A stretch of 64,000 nt of DNA from Arctopsyche grandis (lineage: Eukaryota; Arthropoda; Insecta; Trichoptera; Hydropsychidae), in the NCBI RefSeq assembly GCF_051622035.1, contig NC_135360.1:30707206-30771205 (forward strand). The letters run 5' to 3'. Positions 1 to 10,925 of the stretch are shown here, piece by piece (the first letter of the stretch is position 1; every line of letters begins with the position of its first letter). The notes under the pieces were generated by a model. That model saw only the letters and a list, made by a program, of their open reading frames with translations, made no database searches and was not told the DNA's origin. A program made the translations under genes and the position numbers.

Positions 1-735
1 ATCATTTGACTACTTTTTTTGATGTTTTCAAGTACAAGGATTTGCGATAGTATGGGATTTGCGATAGATAAGGATGCTTTCTATATCTGAAGTTGGGTAG
101 GTCATTGAAACTACATACTTTCAATAATATTTTATTGGTTTATGACCTGGTCCATTACTAAATCTCAAAGAAACCGCTCAAGAAAGAAAGTAATATAGCT
201 TTTTTTTTGTTCAAAGAAATATACGCCTATTACCTAAGAGCGTTTATACACATTTATTTTGATTTTTCATAGAAATTTAAAATTCATAATTGTTAATTTT
301 GAGGAAAAAAAACATTAATTAAAGAAAACTTTAAAAAGCCGGTTGATCGAGCCAAAAAGCCAGTTTTCGGTTTTTTGAAAAATGGTCAAAAAGCCGGCTT
401 TTCGGTTTCGGTTTAAACCGGCTTGGAAGCCCTATGTATGTATGTACATATATCGCGACAGAAATAGATCATATATTTAATCTGACTCCCCCAAATTTTA
501 CATCAATAAAGAGCCATGTAAAAATGATAACGAGTACGTCTATCGTCGTTGGAAAGATCTGGATGGTTATAAAATCCAGGCCGACCGTCTCCTGTTAGAG
601 TTTGCCAATTTATCCAACTTAACTGTTGTCCAATAAAAACGGAATTCCTCCGTCCTGTTCTCCCTCTCGCAAATTTGGCGAGATCAATTTTGTTGATTGT
701 TGCAAGCAATACATACGCTTTCGGTTTGTATTCCT
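1..735. other. AT-rich DNA without a supported gene
   Basis: No gene is supported here. Short ORFs on the minus strand (503-769) show no recognisable domain. At about 338-428 the sequence repeats AAAAAGCC/GGCTTTT blocks, including the perfect palindrome AAAAGCCGGCTTTT, followed by GGTTTAAACC. This looks like the end of a foldback element, but no partner end or target duplication was found. Confidence 0.5.
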
Positions 736-1348
736 GGGTTCGATTATTGGTCACAAAACGCTCGCCCAACAGTCACTAAAATCTATATAGCGGAACATCT
801 GGCAGCCGAAAAGTCCATCATACTGTTGCGTAGGGGTGGGTGGAGGTTCCAATTAAAAGGCCAAAGTCGCTTCACAGCATTTATTGGGTGATTAAGGAGA
901 ACCACGCATTGCCAGTGCTCCGTCCAGAATGCCCTGATATGGCCTAAGTACCTGCTTATAAAGGGCAGGTCGCTCACTGCATCTTCCTCGACGTGTTTGT
1001 TTACCTATTGTTATAGTCACGTACTAGATATGCAGTCCCACGGTCTCGGCATGCAGTCCCACGCTTTCGCGCTCTCAATTCTGAGAACTCAAGCGGAAAG
1101 TGGCTGGGTGCCGTTACCGACCACTAACTCAATTCGGGGGTCTTCATTGTTAGCCGACAGCACTTAAACCTGGAGATAAATCTCGAAAACCAATTATAAC
1201 GGCGGCTTCTTTTAGCATATGCTACAATAATAACGATAACTATCACACTAATGAGAACTCGAGTGCCAAATATTCTGTATTCGCGATTTTCATGGCAAAA
1301 ATTGTCTTTTGGGCGATCGCAATGTGACTAATAATCCAATTACCGTAT
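736..1348 (+). repeat. Dispersed repeat R1, copy 1, split by a solo LTR
   Basis: The flanks 736-823 and 1231-1348 match, in inverted orientation, a continuous stretch near 52129-52326. Shared blocks include GATTATTGGTCACAAA, GGCAGCCGAAAAGTC, GAGAACTCGAGTGCCAAATA and TAATCCAATTACC. In the 52-kb copy the two flanks are contiguous; here they are separated by 824-1226. The repeat has no recognisable coding function and its outer limits are uncertain. Confidence 0.75.
824..1226 (+). mobile_element. Solo LTR, family A copy 1
   Basis: A 403-bp segment starts TGTTGCGTAGGGG and ends GCTACA (TG...CA ends). It is flanked by a 4-bp target duplication, ATAC at 820-823 and ATAA at 1227-1230, with one mismatch. 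A TATAAAG promoter-like box lies near 958. The second copy at 2955-3339 shares its first 130 bp or so and the TTATAAAGGG box. No internal gag-pol is adjacent, so this is a solo LTR left by recombination. A 4-bp duplication fits insect Ty3/Gypsy elements, but the superfamily is inferred. Its insertion interrupts repeat R1. Confidence 0.75.
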
Positions 1349-1467
1349 ACCTGAATACCTAAATTTCGGATACGTATGTATGTATATACACATTTAGTCA
1401 ACCATAGCGCTAAGGCATTAAGAGGGCTGTACACCCGAAATCTTAATTTTGTTACCGTTCCTTTCTT

Positions 1468-1556
1468 CGATATATATATTGAGTGTATGTATATATTGAG
1501 TGAATGCGACAATATATATATCAATATATATATATTGAGTGAATGCGACAGTTGCG
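1468..1556 (+). repeat. Short tandem repeat with ATATTGAGTG(A/T)ATG units
   Basis: Three imperfect units of (TA)n followed by TTGAGTGAATGCGACA occur in a row; the first is degenerate. It reads as a locally expanded low-complexity block. No gene overlaps it convincingly. Confidence 0.6.
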
Positions 1557-2950
1557 CTTCGACCAGATAAAACGTGTTTTAAATTGACAAAATCGAGGTT
1601 TCGTATTCTACTATTTTCTCCTCCAAAACTGGACCAATTTTTAAAAAAATTTCATCATCGGTATGAGAAAGATATTTTCTGTGCATCTATCGACGTATTT
1701 TTTTTTTTAAATCAACCGTTAAATAACCACGCTAGACTCTTTTCGTGGGTGTAAAAAAGAGGCGATTTTATAGATGTTTGGCGGCTCCTAGCTCCTATAA
1801 AAAATAATTAATCAAAAAAAATAAAACGCTAGATGCACCCCAATGGTGGATATCCATAGCATATTAAAAAATAATTTCTCTAGTGCCATAATTGAGGTAG
1901 GGAGAAGTATAGTACGTTTGTATGGACAAGGCGCTGCTGTTCAGCCCTCTTAATGTATGAAACAAAAATGGGAAAACATACGCATTATTTTTCCAATCGA
2001 AACTCTTATCAACTATACAAATGAATGATAAGCATATGATATGCAAAATGATTATAAAGATATAGAGAAGGTAACACTTGGCAGCAGTTGCTTAATTTTT
2101 ATTTTTTTTATTTTTTGTGTTTTCTTTCGATACCTAATATCATTAGACCGGAAAACTTTGACAAATTTGCGACGATACAAATTTACACCAAATATTACAA
2201 ATGCTAATCTAAGAAAAACCGGACGGCTGCGTCTATTTCTGAAGAAATGAGTCAAATACTAACGCCTGAGTCAACACAACTTTTGTACGGAACAAAACCA
2301 GCGAAATACAATATGGAAAACAGTTCCAAGTACACAATAACAAATCGAAACAATCGCACCGAGTCAAGCATAACAATATCCAAAGATTGACGCCATTGTT
2401 CACAAATCCATGGGAAGGAAACATCGAAATAGATCCATAACAATAAACAATATTACACTTGCGATTGTTACTCATCTTGTTTTTTATCTAGCACGGATCG
2501 AGCGATGTTTACCTACCGCAAGTCTAAACAAATTAACAGAGTGCGGTTTATTTTGAACGGTTTCAAAGTTATAGAATGTCGAAGGAAACATTGCAAACGT
2601 TTATAAATAAGACAAGCCCGTTGCGTAAAATTTGGAAACGGCACCGAACGATCCGTTAAACTTTCAGAAATGGACCAATCACAAGCACACTAAAAACATA
2701 CACTGAGGATACCGGGTCTGATATCACACTTTTTAGCATTTTCCTATTTATAATTAAGATTATTTTTAAAATTCTAGGTTTAGATCCTTAGATTATAAGT
2801 ATACAAATTTAAAATGCATGAAATATATACATACATATAGCCATTCAAATGTATCATTAAAAAAATTAAATTGGTTGTCACATATGACGGGGGTGGTTGT
2901 CATGAGTAAAGCGTGTGAATCAAGATAATATTGAATATATGAATCACTTA
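1557..2950. other. AT-rich interval, no supported gene
   Basis: Only short ORFs are present. The most protein-like is 2247-2390 on the plus strand (47 codons starting MSQILTPEST), rich in Ser, Thr and Asn. It ends at TGA and has no recognised domain. It could be a decayed transposon fragment or chance. The remainder shows no TIR, LTR or RNA gene. Confidence 0.4.
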
Positions 2951-2954
2951 ATAT

Positions 2955-3339
2955 TGTTGCGTAGGGGTGGGTGGAGGATCCAAGTAAAAGGCCAACAGTC
3001 GTCTCACAGCATTTATTGATGATTAAGGAGATACACGCACTGTCACTGCTCAGTCCAGAATCACATGATATCGCCTACGTACCGCCTTATAAAGGGTAGA
3101 TCTCTCAGGACGCCTAACCTGTTAACCTGTTGTATAGTCACGTATTCGGATATGTATTTCCACGACATTGGGTCTCCCCGTACCGATTCTGAGAAATAAC
3201 TAATAACGGTCATTGTTTAGCCTAAATGCACTTAGAGTCCAGATATAATCCTTGGAAGTAAGTGCATGCACTTAGTTAATCCGATAACAGATATCCGTTG
3301 GTCTAAGTGCAATTCGCTCAATTCTCGGCGTACGTAACA
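2955..3339 (+). mobile_element. Solo LTR, family A copy 2
   Basis: A 385-bp element begins TGTTGCGTAGGGGTGGGTGG and ends TACGTAACA, so its ends form a short inverted repeat (TGTTGCGTA / TACGTAACA). It is bounded by a perfect 4-bp duplication, ATAT at 2951-2954 and 3340-3343. An internal TTATAAAGGG box near 3090 is a plausible LTR promoter. It is the same family as 824-1226 in the same orientation about 1.7 kb away, but each copy has its own target duplication, so they are independent insertions and not the two ends of one element. Confidence 0.8.
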
Positions 3340-3457
3340 ATATAATATATTTGGAGGATTTGCTTTCACAGTTGTTAAGACGTTTTCACCGATCGTGCAT
3401 ACTGAATTTGTGAACTATTTACAAAGTTATGAACTATTTACAAACCTAAATGTAAAA

Positions 3458-3535
3458 AAAAAACGTTCGGCGAACCTTTAACAATGCATTTACAACAATT
3501 GAACAATATGCAGTACCCTCTGGGTCCGGGCTTTA
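3458..3535 (+). repeat. MITE family C fragment
   Basis: Carries the family core GGCGAACCTTTAACAATGCA and TTTACAA...TTGAACAATA, plus the 3' tail TCTGGGTCCGGG. The same core occurs at 19.6 kb and several times in 45.9-46.6 kb. The 5' hairpin end is missing, so this copy is truncated. Confidence 0.65.
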
Positions 3536-4100
3536 ATTATGATATTTAAATAATTTTAAAATGCTTAGAAGTCTAAAGGTCTATTCATAACATCTATCAC
3601 TACAGCTACAGAACAGCACATTAGCTCACGTAAACGACAGTTTCTAATACTATACACCAGCGCACGGTTCCGATCCGTTTAGAAAAGTTTTGGTTCAAGG
3701 CAAACTTGGCCTACATATATGTAGGTACATTACAGAGCGCGACGATAGGGCGCAAAATTGCTTGCGTCGTATCATTAAAAATATTCATACGCGCATGCGC
3801 ACCCTCGTTAGTACGCGTGCACTCGCCACGATGACGTCACGCCATGCGTGAATATTTTGAGTGGTTAGAGAAAAACGGTTTTACTTGATACGTTACGGTG
3901 ACAATTACTGTTGTATAGTATGAATAGATTTTGTAGGCTATTGGTGTTACGTCTACGACACGTAACAGCTATAACACGTTAAACACGTTAGGCATGAATG
4001 TTTCCATACAAAATGTACCAACGTATAATTTTCATACTGCTGGTTACATGCAGTTGCCGGTACGCGTTGTGCTGTATGGTAACGGTGTATCCCAAATATG
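3536..4100. other. Intergenic interval with GC-rich palindromic patch
   Basis: No gene is supported. Around 3735-3860 there is a GC- and CpG-rich patch containing the palindromes GCGCATGCGC and ATGACGTCA(C), the latter a CRE-type TGACGTCA site, flanked by AATATTCA at about 3780 and TGAATATT at about 3849 in inverted order. This could be the core of a small foldback element. Confidence 0.35.
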
Positions 4101-4104
4101 GGAT

Positions 4105-4290
4105 TCGCCGTTATTGACCACTGTCAAGCAAGGATAAAATCTTACCGAAAATGGTGCAAAGGGTCGTTTTGGTATAGATCACTGTCAAGCAAGGATAAAT
4201 ACTACCATAAAATTTCAACGATACAAGTGTCGTTTTGAAAAGACGCGTGCCATGAACGTCACATTTTTTCTATGTGTTTAAAACTATCTA
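4105..4290 (+). repeat. Dispersed repeat family F, copy 1
   Basis: Contains ATATGGGATTCGCCGTTAT and the phrase CACTGTCAAGCAAGGATAAA twice, then a TTTAAAACTATCTAAAAAAA tail. Matching segments lie at about 11975-12140 (same strand) and 62655-62745 (opposite strand). The element class is unknown. The doubled phrase suggests an internal duplication in this copy. Confidence 0.6.
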
Positions 4291-4454
4291 AAAAAACCCC
4301 CACGTGCCACATTCGCCGCTGTGTGATTACGCTCTAAGGCATTGTAAGCATTGCATCCATATGTATTCGATTTTATTTTCAGTTGAATTGAAATGTGACA
4401 ACCATATCCTATACAGAAATATTTTTAATTTTATAATATATATTTCAATTGAAT

Positions 4455-4516
4455 TAATATTGGCCAGGAAGGCGCGTTGGGGTAACCTTTTAGGCCTTCC
4501 TCGTATAAATATATGA
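4455..4516 (+). repeat. SINE 3' tail fragment
   Basis: GGCCAGGAAGGCGCGTTGGG and TAACCTTTTAGGCCTTCCT followed by TATAAATA match the tails of the longer SINE copies near 6430 (reverse) and 50003-50052. The tRNA-like head is absent, so this is a 5'-truncated copy. Confidence 0.6.
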
Positions 4517-5739
4517 ATGAAATAAAATGTTGAATTTATACAAATATCAAATTTACAAAATTATTCTTCACAGAAAACAATTACTAAAACTTGTGAAAAA
4601 GTTACTTAAAGTTTGGAATCATATAAATGGACATGATTAAAATAATATAAATTAATTAATTTTGTATGGCAATTAGCAAAATGACAACCAACCCGTGTGA
4701 CAGCCGAACACAGTCTCCTCTGAATGTCTAAGATTTCAAATACGACACAAATCGGATTAATAAACTGTCTGAGAATGTTAAAAATATATGTACCACTCGA
4801 AGACACGTCAAAGCGAAGTGGACCATGAAAGAAGAGAGGAGGCGATTAAATGAAAATCTTTGGCAAAATGGCCCTGATAAGATAAGACAGAAAGGGTCAA
4901 AATGCGACAAAGATAAATGTGATGTATGATCAATCATAGATAAGCAATTTATGTATGTGTGTGTGTGTATATATATATAAAAACTACAGCATTATATTCC
5001 CGTTGGTTGTAAATAACTGATAGCAGTTAGATACTGACTGAGCCGATGATTCCAAGAACTGCAAGAATTAAGCATGTTTTTTTTCTTTCAACGAATTGCT
5101 TCTGTTTCGTAACTGACTCAAGTGAAATTCGTTATCCGAGAAAAAACTGTTGCATTATTCAAAGCACAGATGGTTTAATTATCTTGTACTCTTCATCATA
5201 CATATTAGGTTGCATTAAATCAGAAAAGATAATTCTGTGATGAAATATGAGGCATGCACCGAACTTTTTATTCTATAACTGGGTCCATATGTTCAACTTG
5301 TGTGCTATTTTTAGAATTCATCATCACTAAGCAACAAAAATTATCACTAAAACAAAAATTATTTAATCATTAGAAGGACTTATTCTATCTCTTTCATCGG
5401 TAACCAGACCGATGCGCGCTTACTAAAATCACACAAAAATGAATGTTTGGTAAAAAGCAACTACAAAGATCACGCCAATACGATTACATCAACAAATAAA
5501 CTATACATATGTACATAATTTGGGTTCGTTTGATGTTTGATGATGTTTGTAATTTTTAATGCGGCTAACATTCCTTGATCCAATACTGCTTTGGGGATTC
5601 AGTATATTGTTCAAATATCTTATTTCCCAAAAGGTTATATGCTTTTCACAACCCTTTCTATTTCATCCTTCTCTCATCTCCCTTTTCACATTTTCACGAG
5701 ACATCCTCAAAAGGAGCCCCAGCCAGTTTAAGAGAGATC
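4517..5739. other. AT-rich interval without a gene
   Basis: ORFs up to 70-95 codons occur on both strands but are AT-rich, hydrophobic and without domains. A (GT)n/(AT)n microsatellite sits near 4955-4978. Nothing else was recognised. Confidence 0.5.
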
Positions 5740-6190
5740 TCTCAATATATAGGACTAGGGTTGTGCCCGTTGATTTCAACAGGTGGCTTCGGATAGGAAT
5801 TGATACACGAATTAAAATAAAGTCATATGTTATAAATATAGTGTAAGGTAATTCATAGGCGCGCGCGTATTAATAGTAAAAAGTCTAGTGTACTCATAAT
5901 AATACGCTCGCCGTTCGGCCACGTCGAAATGATGAATGAATGTGTGTGTTTCTTTGTGGATGTGTGTACATGTGTGTATGTACATATGTATTATGTACAT
6001 GCATCGGCGCATCTGACGCTGACGTCACCCGTTCCAACTCAGGCGCTCGTACGCTCAGGTCCTTACCCCGCTACCCCGCGTCTCCTCGACAAGATCGGTC
6101 GTCACGCCACATTCTTATGCATAACGTATACTCCTGGTATTTGAAATCTCCATACTTGTCAACGCATCCACCACATACATATCCACGGTT
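5740..6190 (+). repeat. Dispersed repeat family E, copy 1
   Basis: Shares the order of blocks with 12195-12580 and 12585-12900: TTGATACACGAATTAAAAT, GGCGCGCGCGTATTA, AGTAAAAAGTC, GTCGAAATGATGAATG, a (TG)n run, GCATCTGACGCT, a CCCGCGTCTCCTCGAC block and GTCACGCCACAT...TATGCATAACGTATAC. It is GC-rich compared with its surroundings. The 118-codon ORF over it (5940-6296) spans the microsatellite and is not conserved in the other copies, so it is probably not coding. Class unknown. Confidence 0.65.
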
Positions 6191-6424
6191 CCGTGACAAA
6201 TCGCTCACGGACCTAACACTCAACGACATAACGCGCACGACACATCGCTCACGCGACAAATCGCTCGTGAAGCCGGTGGATACCGGTGAGAATTAAATCG
6301 CATGTTTGCACTCTGCCCGACTGGGCCCCGTCGACCCACTATGGCAACATCGCAGTGGAGAATCGTCGATGCCATTGACGCATATAGATTTATCTACATA
6401 CATATTTTATTTTATTTTTACATA

Positions 6425-6845
6425 GATATATACCAGGAAGGCTTGAGAGGAAGACTCCAATGCACCTTCCTGGACAATTAATTACAAACAACCCAGCATT
6501 TATTATTACATAAATCACTGTATTTCCAGAAGCTGAAGAACACGAAAAAACAATTAATTTATTAATTAATTACAGATGTAATCCATTGAGACATCTATGG
6601 ATTTAGATTTTGTACATAATTTTTTCAAATTATACACACAATAAATACAGAAGATTTGTGATAACAGGAAAGATGATTTTTGAGGAACCATTTCAACAAT
6701 GATCAGATGAAATCGGCAAACTCTGATAAGAAACGATCGATTTGGAGTCACGAATACCCCCAAATGTAACCAGCAGTATGGTGGATCGAACCCACTGATC
6801 ACTTGGTGATAAACATACACGTTACCATTAAACCATACTGCTGGC
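6425..6845 (-). mobile_element. tRNA-derived SINE, near full length
   Basis: On the minus strand the head reads GCCAGCAGTATGGTTTAATGG (A-box-like) with GTGGGTTCGATCC about 35-40 bp later (B box), the split internal promoter of RNA polymerase III. The body has the family phrase GATCGTTTCTTATCAGA, and the tail has AGGAAGGTGCATTGGAG...CCTTCCTGGTATA. At about 420 bp it is the best match in length to the 49.66-50.05 kb copy. Such elements are moved by a partner LINE. The overlapping ORF has no significance. Confidence 0.8.
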
Positions 6846-7446
6846 TATGTGTGCCTCAAGACCCAGATCACTCTTGAAGAGCAAATCCAAAAACTAGACA
6901 AATCAATTCAATTCGGTCAGTAGCCAATTTTACGACTGATCCACAGAACACCATCAAAACCTACGCCACCTCATATAAATGCAAATTTAGACGACAGCGT
7001 CGAGTAGACAATAATTCGACCACCTATAAGGAGCATTGTCAGCATACGTCATCAAACTGTGTGTGCATCATGATTGAAACAGGATGTGAATCAAAGATCT
7101 CCCTCAAAGGCCATCACTGTATGACTTAATTGATGGTAGCTAACTACATACATACAAACATACTGCTTCAATTCGACAGTCAGAATTCCGGGAATTTTAG
7201 ACGAAATTATTGTGTGTGTGTGTGTCGGACTTGATCGAATTTTGGACATATGAGAGAATTCGATTTAGCTAATACTGTTAATTCGATATATGTATATGTA
7301 ATATGTATTTCCGTTATTAGGTTGGAACCTAGAAACCTATTCTATAGTATGCACGGCAAATGGAATCGAGACCATTTCGCAATTCATCGCCTTTTCATGG
7401 GAGACTCCGGTGTGAAATGCCAACTTCTATTTTGCATGTATTGACC

Positions 7447-7450
<4 letters not shown>
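6846..7450. other. Intergenic interval with (TG)n
   Basis: No gene is supported. A short (TG)n microsatellite lies at 7209-7224. An AT-rich low-complexity flank leads into the (TA)n array. Confidence 0.5.

Positions 7451-7538
<88 letters not shown>
7451..7538. repeat. (TA)n microsatellite, about 88 bp
   Basis: An uninterrupted run of TA dinucleotides. It can form cruciforms and is expected to vary in length among individuals. Confidence 0.97.
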
Positions 7539-7540
<2 letters not shown>

Positions 7541-8177
7541 ACATATATACATATGTATTAAACGTCATATTTGAAGCAAAATGCCAATGTTGATGTGAAA
7601 AGAAAATTAACTCTCCATGTGAGTCTTACTTTATATGTATGTATACATATCATTGCTTAGCATGATAAGCTTAAACTAGGGTCATCACATTTTCCAGTAC
7701 TCAAGCCGGCACGATTCGCAAAAAAATTGTCCCCCCCCCCCCTTCTCTATAAAAAATGTGTAACACGTCCAAAAATTCTATAATTCTACCCTAAAATAGG
7801 CATTAATGTTATCAAGGAATTATTATATATTTTTTCAGAATGTACAATTCTTGTGAACAAAGAAAATAGAAAAATATTAATAAAATAAAATATAAGAACG
7901 TACAAAAATTTAACAACAGAACTTTAAAATAAGAAAATTAAAATTTATTTAAAAATAATTATGATGAAAATAATAGCACGAAGCGATTTTTCTTTTTTTT
8001 ACTAACCTCTTACACGTTTTTTTAATTCTTATGGGCATCAGTAAACTAACAAAACGGGACAAATCAAATAATTTTACGAAAACGGCAATGCACTTACAAA
8101 ACGGGACGGTACCAGCCAAAATGGGACGAATGGTCACTCTAGCTTTAACGAAATACGCTCTAGTAATTATGTGAATA
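7539..8177. other. AT-rich interval with a C-run
   Basis: Holds a 12-C homopolymer at 7731-7742. The phrase AAACGGGAC occurs twice (8052-8110), as AAAACGGGACAAATC and AAAACGGGACGGTACC, followed by AAAATGGGACGAATGGTCAC, a small degenerate tandem array. The 81-codon minus ORF here has no domain. Confidence 0.4.
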
Positions 8178-8313
8178 GCGTCGTCCAAACACACGGTATC
8201 TACACATGATATTTACGATATTTTCCATAACCAGTTCCTGAATAGCAACCACAGGTTGCAATATGGGAACTGGATATGAAAAATATCGTAAATATCGTGT
8301 GTGTGGACGACGC
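8178..8313. mobile_element. Long-hairpin MITE
   Basis: Two arms of about 60 bp are near-perfect inverted copies. The left arm begins GCGTCGTCCA and contains ATATTTACGATATTTT and AACCAGTTCC; the right arm contains GGAACTGG, AAAATATCGTAAATAT and ends TGGACGACGC. A possible 3-bp duplication AAT lies just outside. The transcript would fold into a single long stem, so it could also behave as a small-RNA precursor. Superfamily not assigned. Confidence 0.8.
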
Positions 8314-8727
8314 CAATGATGTTATAAATCTTTTTTACTTGAAAATGTAAGTTGCTGTGAATAATATCATACATACGTATGAATTATGTAGAAGAAATTT
8401 TATGTGACTTGAAGTCTTGATTTTTTTTAGACTTAACATCCTTTAAAATGAAACTTTCACACAAGTTTTCAGATAAAGGCATAATACTTTCCGTAAAAGA
8501 CATTTTCCATCTGTACAACTTTAAAGATTTACAACCAAACGCTTTTATTTTCCAATGTTATATATGTATGTAAAAGTTCATCAAAAATATATATATACGA
8601 AAGTCAGGTTTATCAGAAATTATGAAAAACGCATACAGTATAAGCACCTACATACTAAATAATACACTATTATGATTTTTCCCATAAATTCGTCACAAAT
8701 GTTTGCCAGAACTTATCCATCTTTTAG

Positions 8728-9020
8728 CCCGCGGCGTGGACTAGTTCGAGCAGAGTGGTCACGGGTTCGAGTCCCACTAGAGTCCCGCTGCTAACGAGAC
8801 CTTGGTTTGTGACTCCAGGTCGATCGTTTCTTATCAGAGTTTGACGACTTTTCTGATTTTCATTGAAACGGTTCCTGTAAAATTGGCATCTTCTTTCATA
8901 TCTCTCTAGCTAATCTCAAGATATTCAGCGTCTTGAGGTTCGCCAATTTTGGTTATAAAATGCTGCAAAAATTCCCCATAGATGTCACTGTGGATGTTAG
9001 TATGAATTCGCATTGTATTT
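8728..9020 (+). mobile_element. tRNA-derived SINE, 3' truncated
   Basis: The tRNA-like head contains GGCGTGGACTAG (degenerate A box) and ACGGGTTCGAGTCCC (B box). The body follows with GACTCCAGGTCGATCGTTTC, TTATCAGAGTTTG and TTTTCATTGAAACGGTTCC, shared with 9212 and 49664. The GGCCAGGAAGG tail is missing. A copy of the PIF-like MITE lies immediately downstream. Confidence 0.75.
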
Positions 9021-9028
9021 AATGCTTA

Positions 9029-9183
9029 TATTGCGAGCGACTTGGTTGAGGATGACCAGACCAATGCATGCAGTTAGATGGGACATGCCACACCCGTCAA
9101 CTTCTTTGTCGCTTACATTTCCATACATTTTTTCGTGTCGCGCAACTAGTCAGCCGACAAAGTTGCACGGTGTGGCCCGGCTC
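9029..9183 (-). mobile_element. PIF/Harbinger-like MITE, copy 1
   Basis: It shares GACCAGACCAATGCATGCAG, ACTAGTCAGCCGACAAAGTT and the terminus GTGTGGCCCGGCTC with the copies at 39404 and 45157. The right end is followed by TTA and a TTA stands before the left end, but the left terminus has lost the GAGCCGGGCC sequence. The 3-bp TTA target and GAGCCGGGCC-type ends suggest PIF/Harbinger. Non-autonomous, about 155 bp. Confidence 0.65.
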
Positions 9184-9211
9184 TTACTTCTAAACCAATA
9201 GTCCCATATAA

Positions 9212-9515
9212 CAAGCAGCGTGGTCTAGTGGTGAGTATTGAATTAATTCGTGCTTGATGTCACGGGTTCGATTCCCACTAGAGTCTCGTTGTTGGGCAGA
9301 CCTTGGTTTGTCGAGGTCGATCGTTTCTTATCAGAATTTGCCAATTTTTCTGATTTTCATTGAAACGGTAACTGTAAAATTGGCTTTTCCTCTCAAATTT
9401 TCTATTGCAAACCTTGAGTTATTGTTATATCTCAGGTTTCGCCAGATTTTTCTCCATAAATGTCTTTGTGGTTGTTTATTGAATGTAAAAATTCGTACTG
9501 TAACATGAATAATGT
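9212..9515 (+). mobile_element. tRNA-derived SINE, 3' truncated
   Basis: The head GCAGCGTGGTCTAGTGGTG (clear A box) is followed by CACGGGTTCGATTCCCAC (clear B box). The body has GGTCGATCGTTTCTTATCAG and TTTTCATTGAAACGG. It is the copy with the best preserved polymerase III promoter, but the 3' tail is missing. Confidence 0.8.
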
Positions 9516-10199
9516 TATTGATCGTATCGTATACGATGTTTGTAATATCGGACCATAGATGTAAGGTATTGTTTCGATTTACATGTGTGTATGTAATTAT
9601 TATGTATTTAAATATATGTATACATATATATATATAATTTATGAGTCTTAATCTGTTTAGCACACTCGCCGCTTTGGAGCAATCTGTTTAATAAATAGGT
9701 GAGGGATATATTAATAAAATAAAATATACCCCTCACCTTCAACCCAACCATGAAATTTCTCCAAATTTTAATGAAAATCATCGAAAATTCCAATCAAAAA
9801 GAAAAAATAAACTTTACATCCAACGTCGACCGTACTCATCAAAAATTGTCGCACGCTATTTTAGTGGCGTATTTGACGCCAATTTCGAATGCAAATTGTG
9901 TATACATTAATAAATAAATAAATATGACTAAAACATCGCGTATGTCAAGAATTGAACGATGAATAATGACACACGTCGTATTTATTCCAAAACAAACACG
10001 TCAACGAAACGTTTGCCTTCCACGGCGACAAACAAATCATATCTGATGGGTTTATAATTGACCATCGAAACACCCTACAGAAAGAAATTACATACATACT
10101 AAAAAGTACGATAATCTGCGGTCAGTGCTAAGGAAATTCCAACAGGAAGGTAACCAAACCACATGAATACAAATTTAATTCGTAAAAAATTACATTACT
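9516..10199. other. AT-rich interval without a gene
   Basis: Contains ATGTATAC-type repeats near 9600-9640 and a pair of phrases TGTCGCACGC and GTGGCGTATTTGACGCCAATTT at 9847-9887. ORFs up to 110 codons are low in complexity. Nothing further was recognised. Confidence 0.4.
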
Positions 10200-10925
10200 T
10201 ATTAAATAGCAAATTGCTAATGAATTATTTCAAAATTAACAATTTTAAACTGAAACTAACAACTATAATATAACATAGTTAATAAAATTAACCAAAACTA
10301 AAATTAGTAACCCTAAAATAATATAATATAATTCCAAACATAGCATTTTATTAAACTTACATATGTTTATAATTACGTCATCTTCCACAGAGGTAATAAT
10401 TTATTGTTATTAATCCACAAGAATAATCGAAATACGATTTTTTTAAGTGGAATTTAATTTAATTCTCATATAAAGACAATTTAATATATTATCCCTATTA
10501 ATTCAATTCAGATTCGTGTAAATACGAGTAAACACTAGTACGAGATTTTTGCTCGCAATTTTACCGATTTAAAGTTCAGCACACTTCCAATTAACCCTTT
10601 TAAACGAAAACAACAAATAGTGTGGTCAGAACACTATCTTAATAAACATGTTTCAATAGAAAATACTCAATATAAAATAGTAATAACAGTGGGAAAAAAT
10701 CCCAAGTGAAAATACGTACTTTTGACTTTTAATTTGAACTGGATGACTACTTAGAGAGATTTAAAAGCTTATAATGTAGTGTTTCGATGCAAATTTTAAA
10801 GTGCTATTTTAAGACTATTTCTAATATCCAACCATTTCAATTCATCTAACACACTTCTAACATTCTTACGTTTCCTCACATTCAAATTTGCACGCATTGC
10901 TCTGTTCTGCAGTTTATCAATACAC
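10200..10925 (-). mobile_element. LINE 3' end (CR1/Jockey-like), internally disrupted
   Basis: The block 10200-10390 matches 59010-59152 (AAATTGCTAATGAATTATTT, AACAACTATAATATAACATA, AAACTTACATAT, CACAGAGGTA). The block 10798-10925, read on the minus strand, encodes IDKLQNRAMRA and then KNVRSVLDELKWLDIRNSLK, the motif that follows the reverse-transcriptase domain in CR1/Jockey-type LINEs. Between the blocks about 400 bp do not match the 59-kb copy (240 bp there), so this copy has suffered an insertion or replacement. It is a dead 5'-truncated copy. Confidence 0.8.

Noticed and set aside
824..3339. One complete LTR retrotransposon bounded by the two family A LTRs
   Set aside because: Each LTR has its own 4-bp duplication, the interval has no gag-pol, and the left LTR's right flank continues repeat R1.
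5940..6296. 118-codon ORF as coding
   Set aside because: It lies inside dispersed repeat E, crosses the TG microsatellite and is not preserved in the two other copies.
9212..9290. Functional tRNA gene
   Set aside because: A and B boxes are present, but the acceptor stem does not close and the SINE body follows directly, so it is a SINE head.
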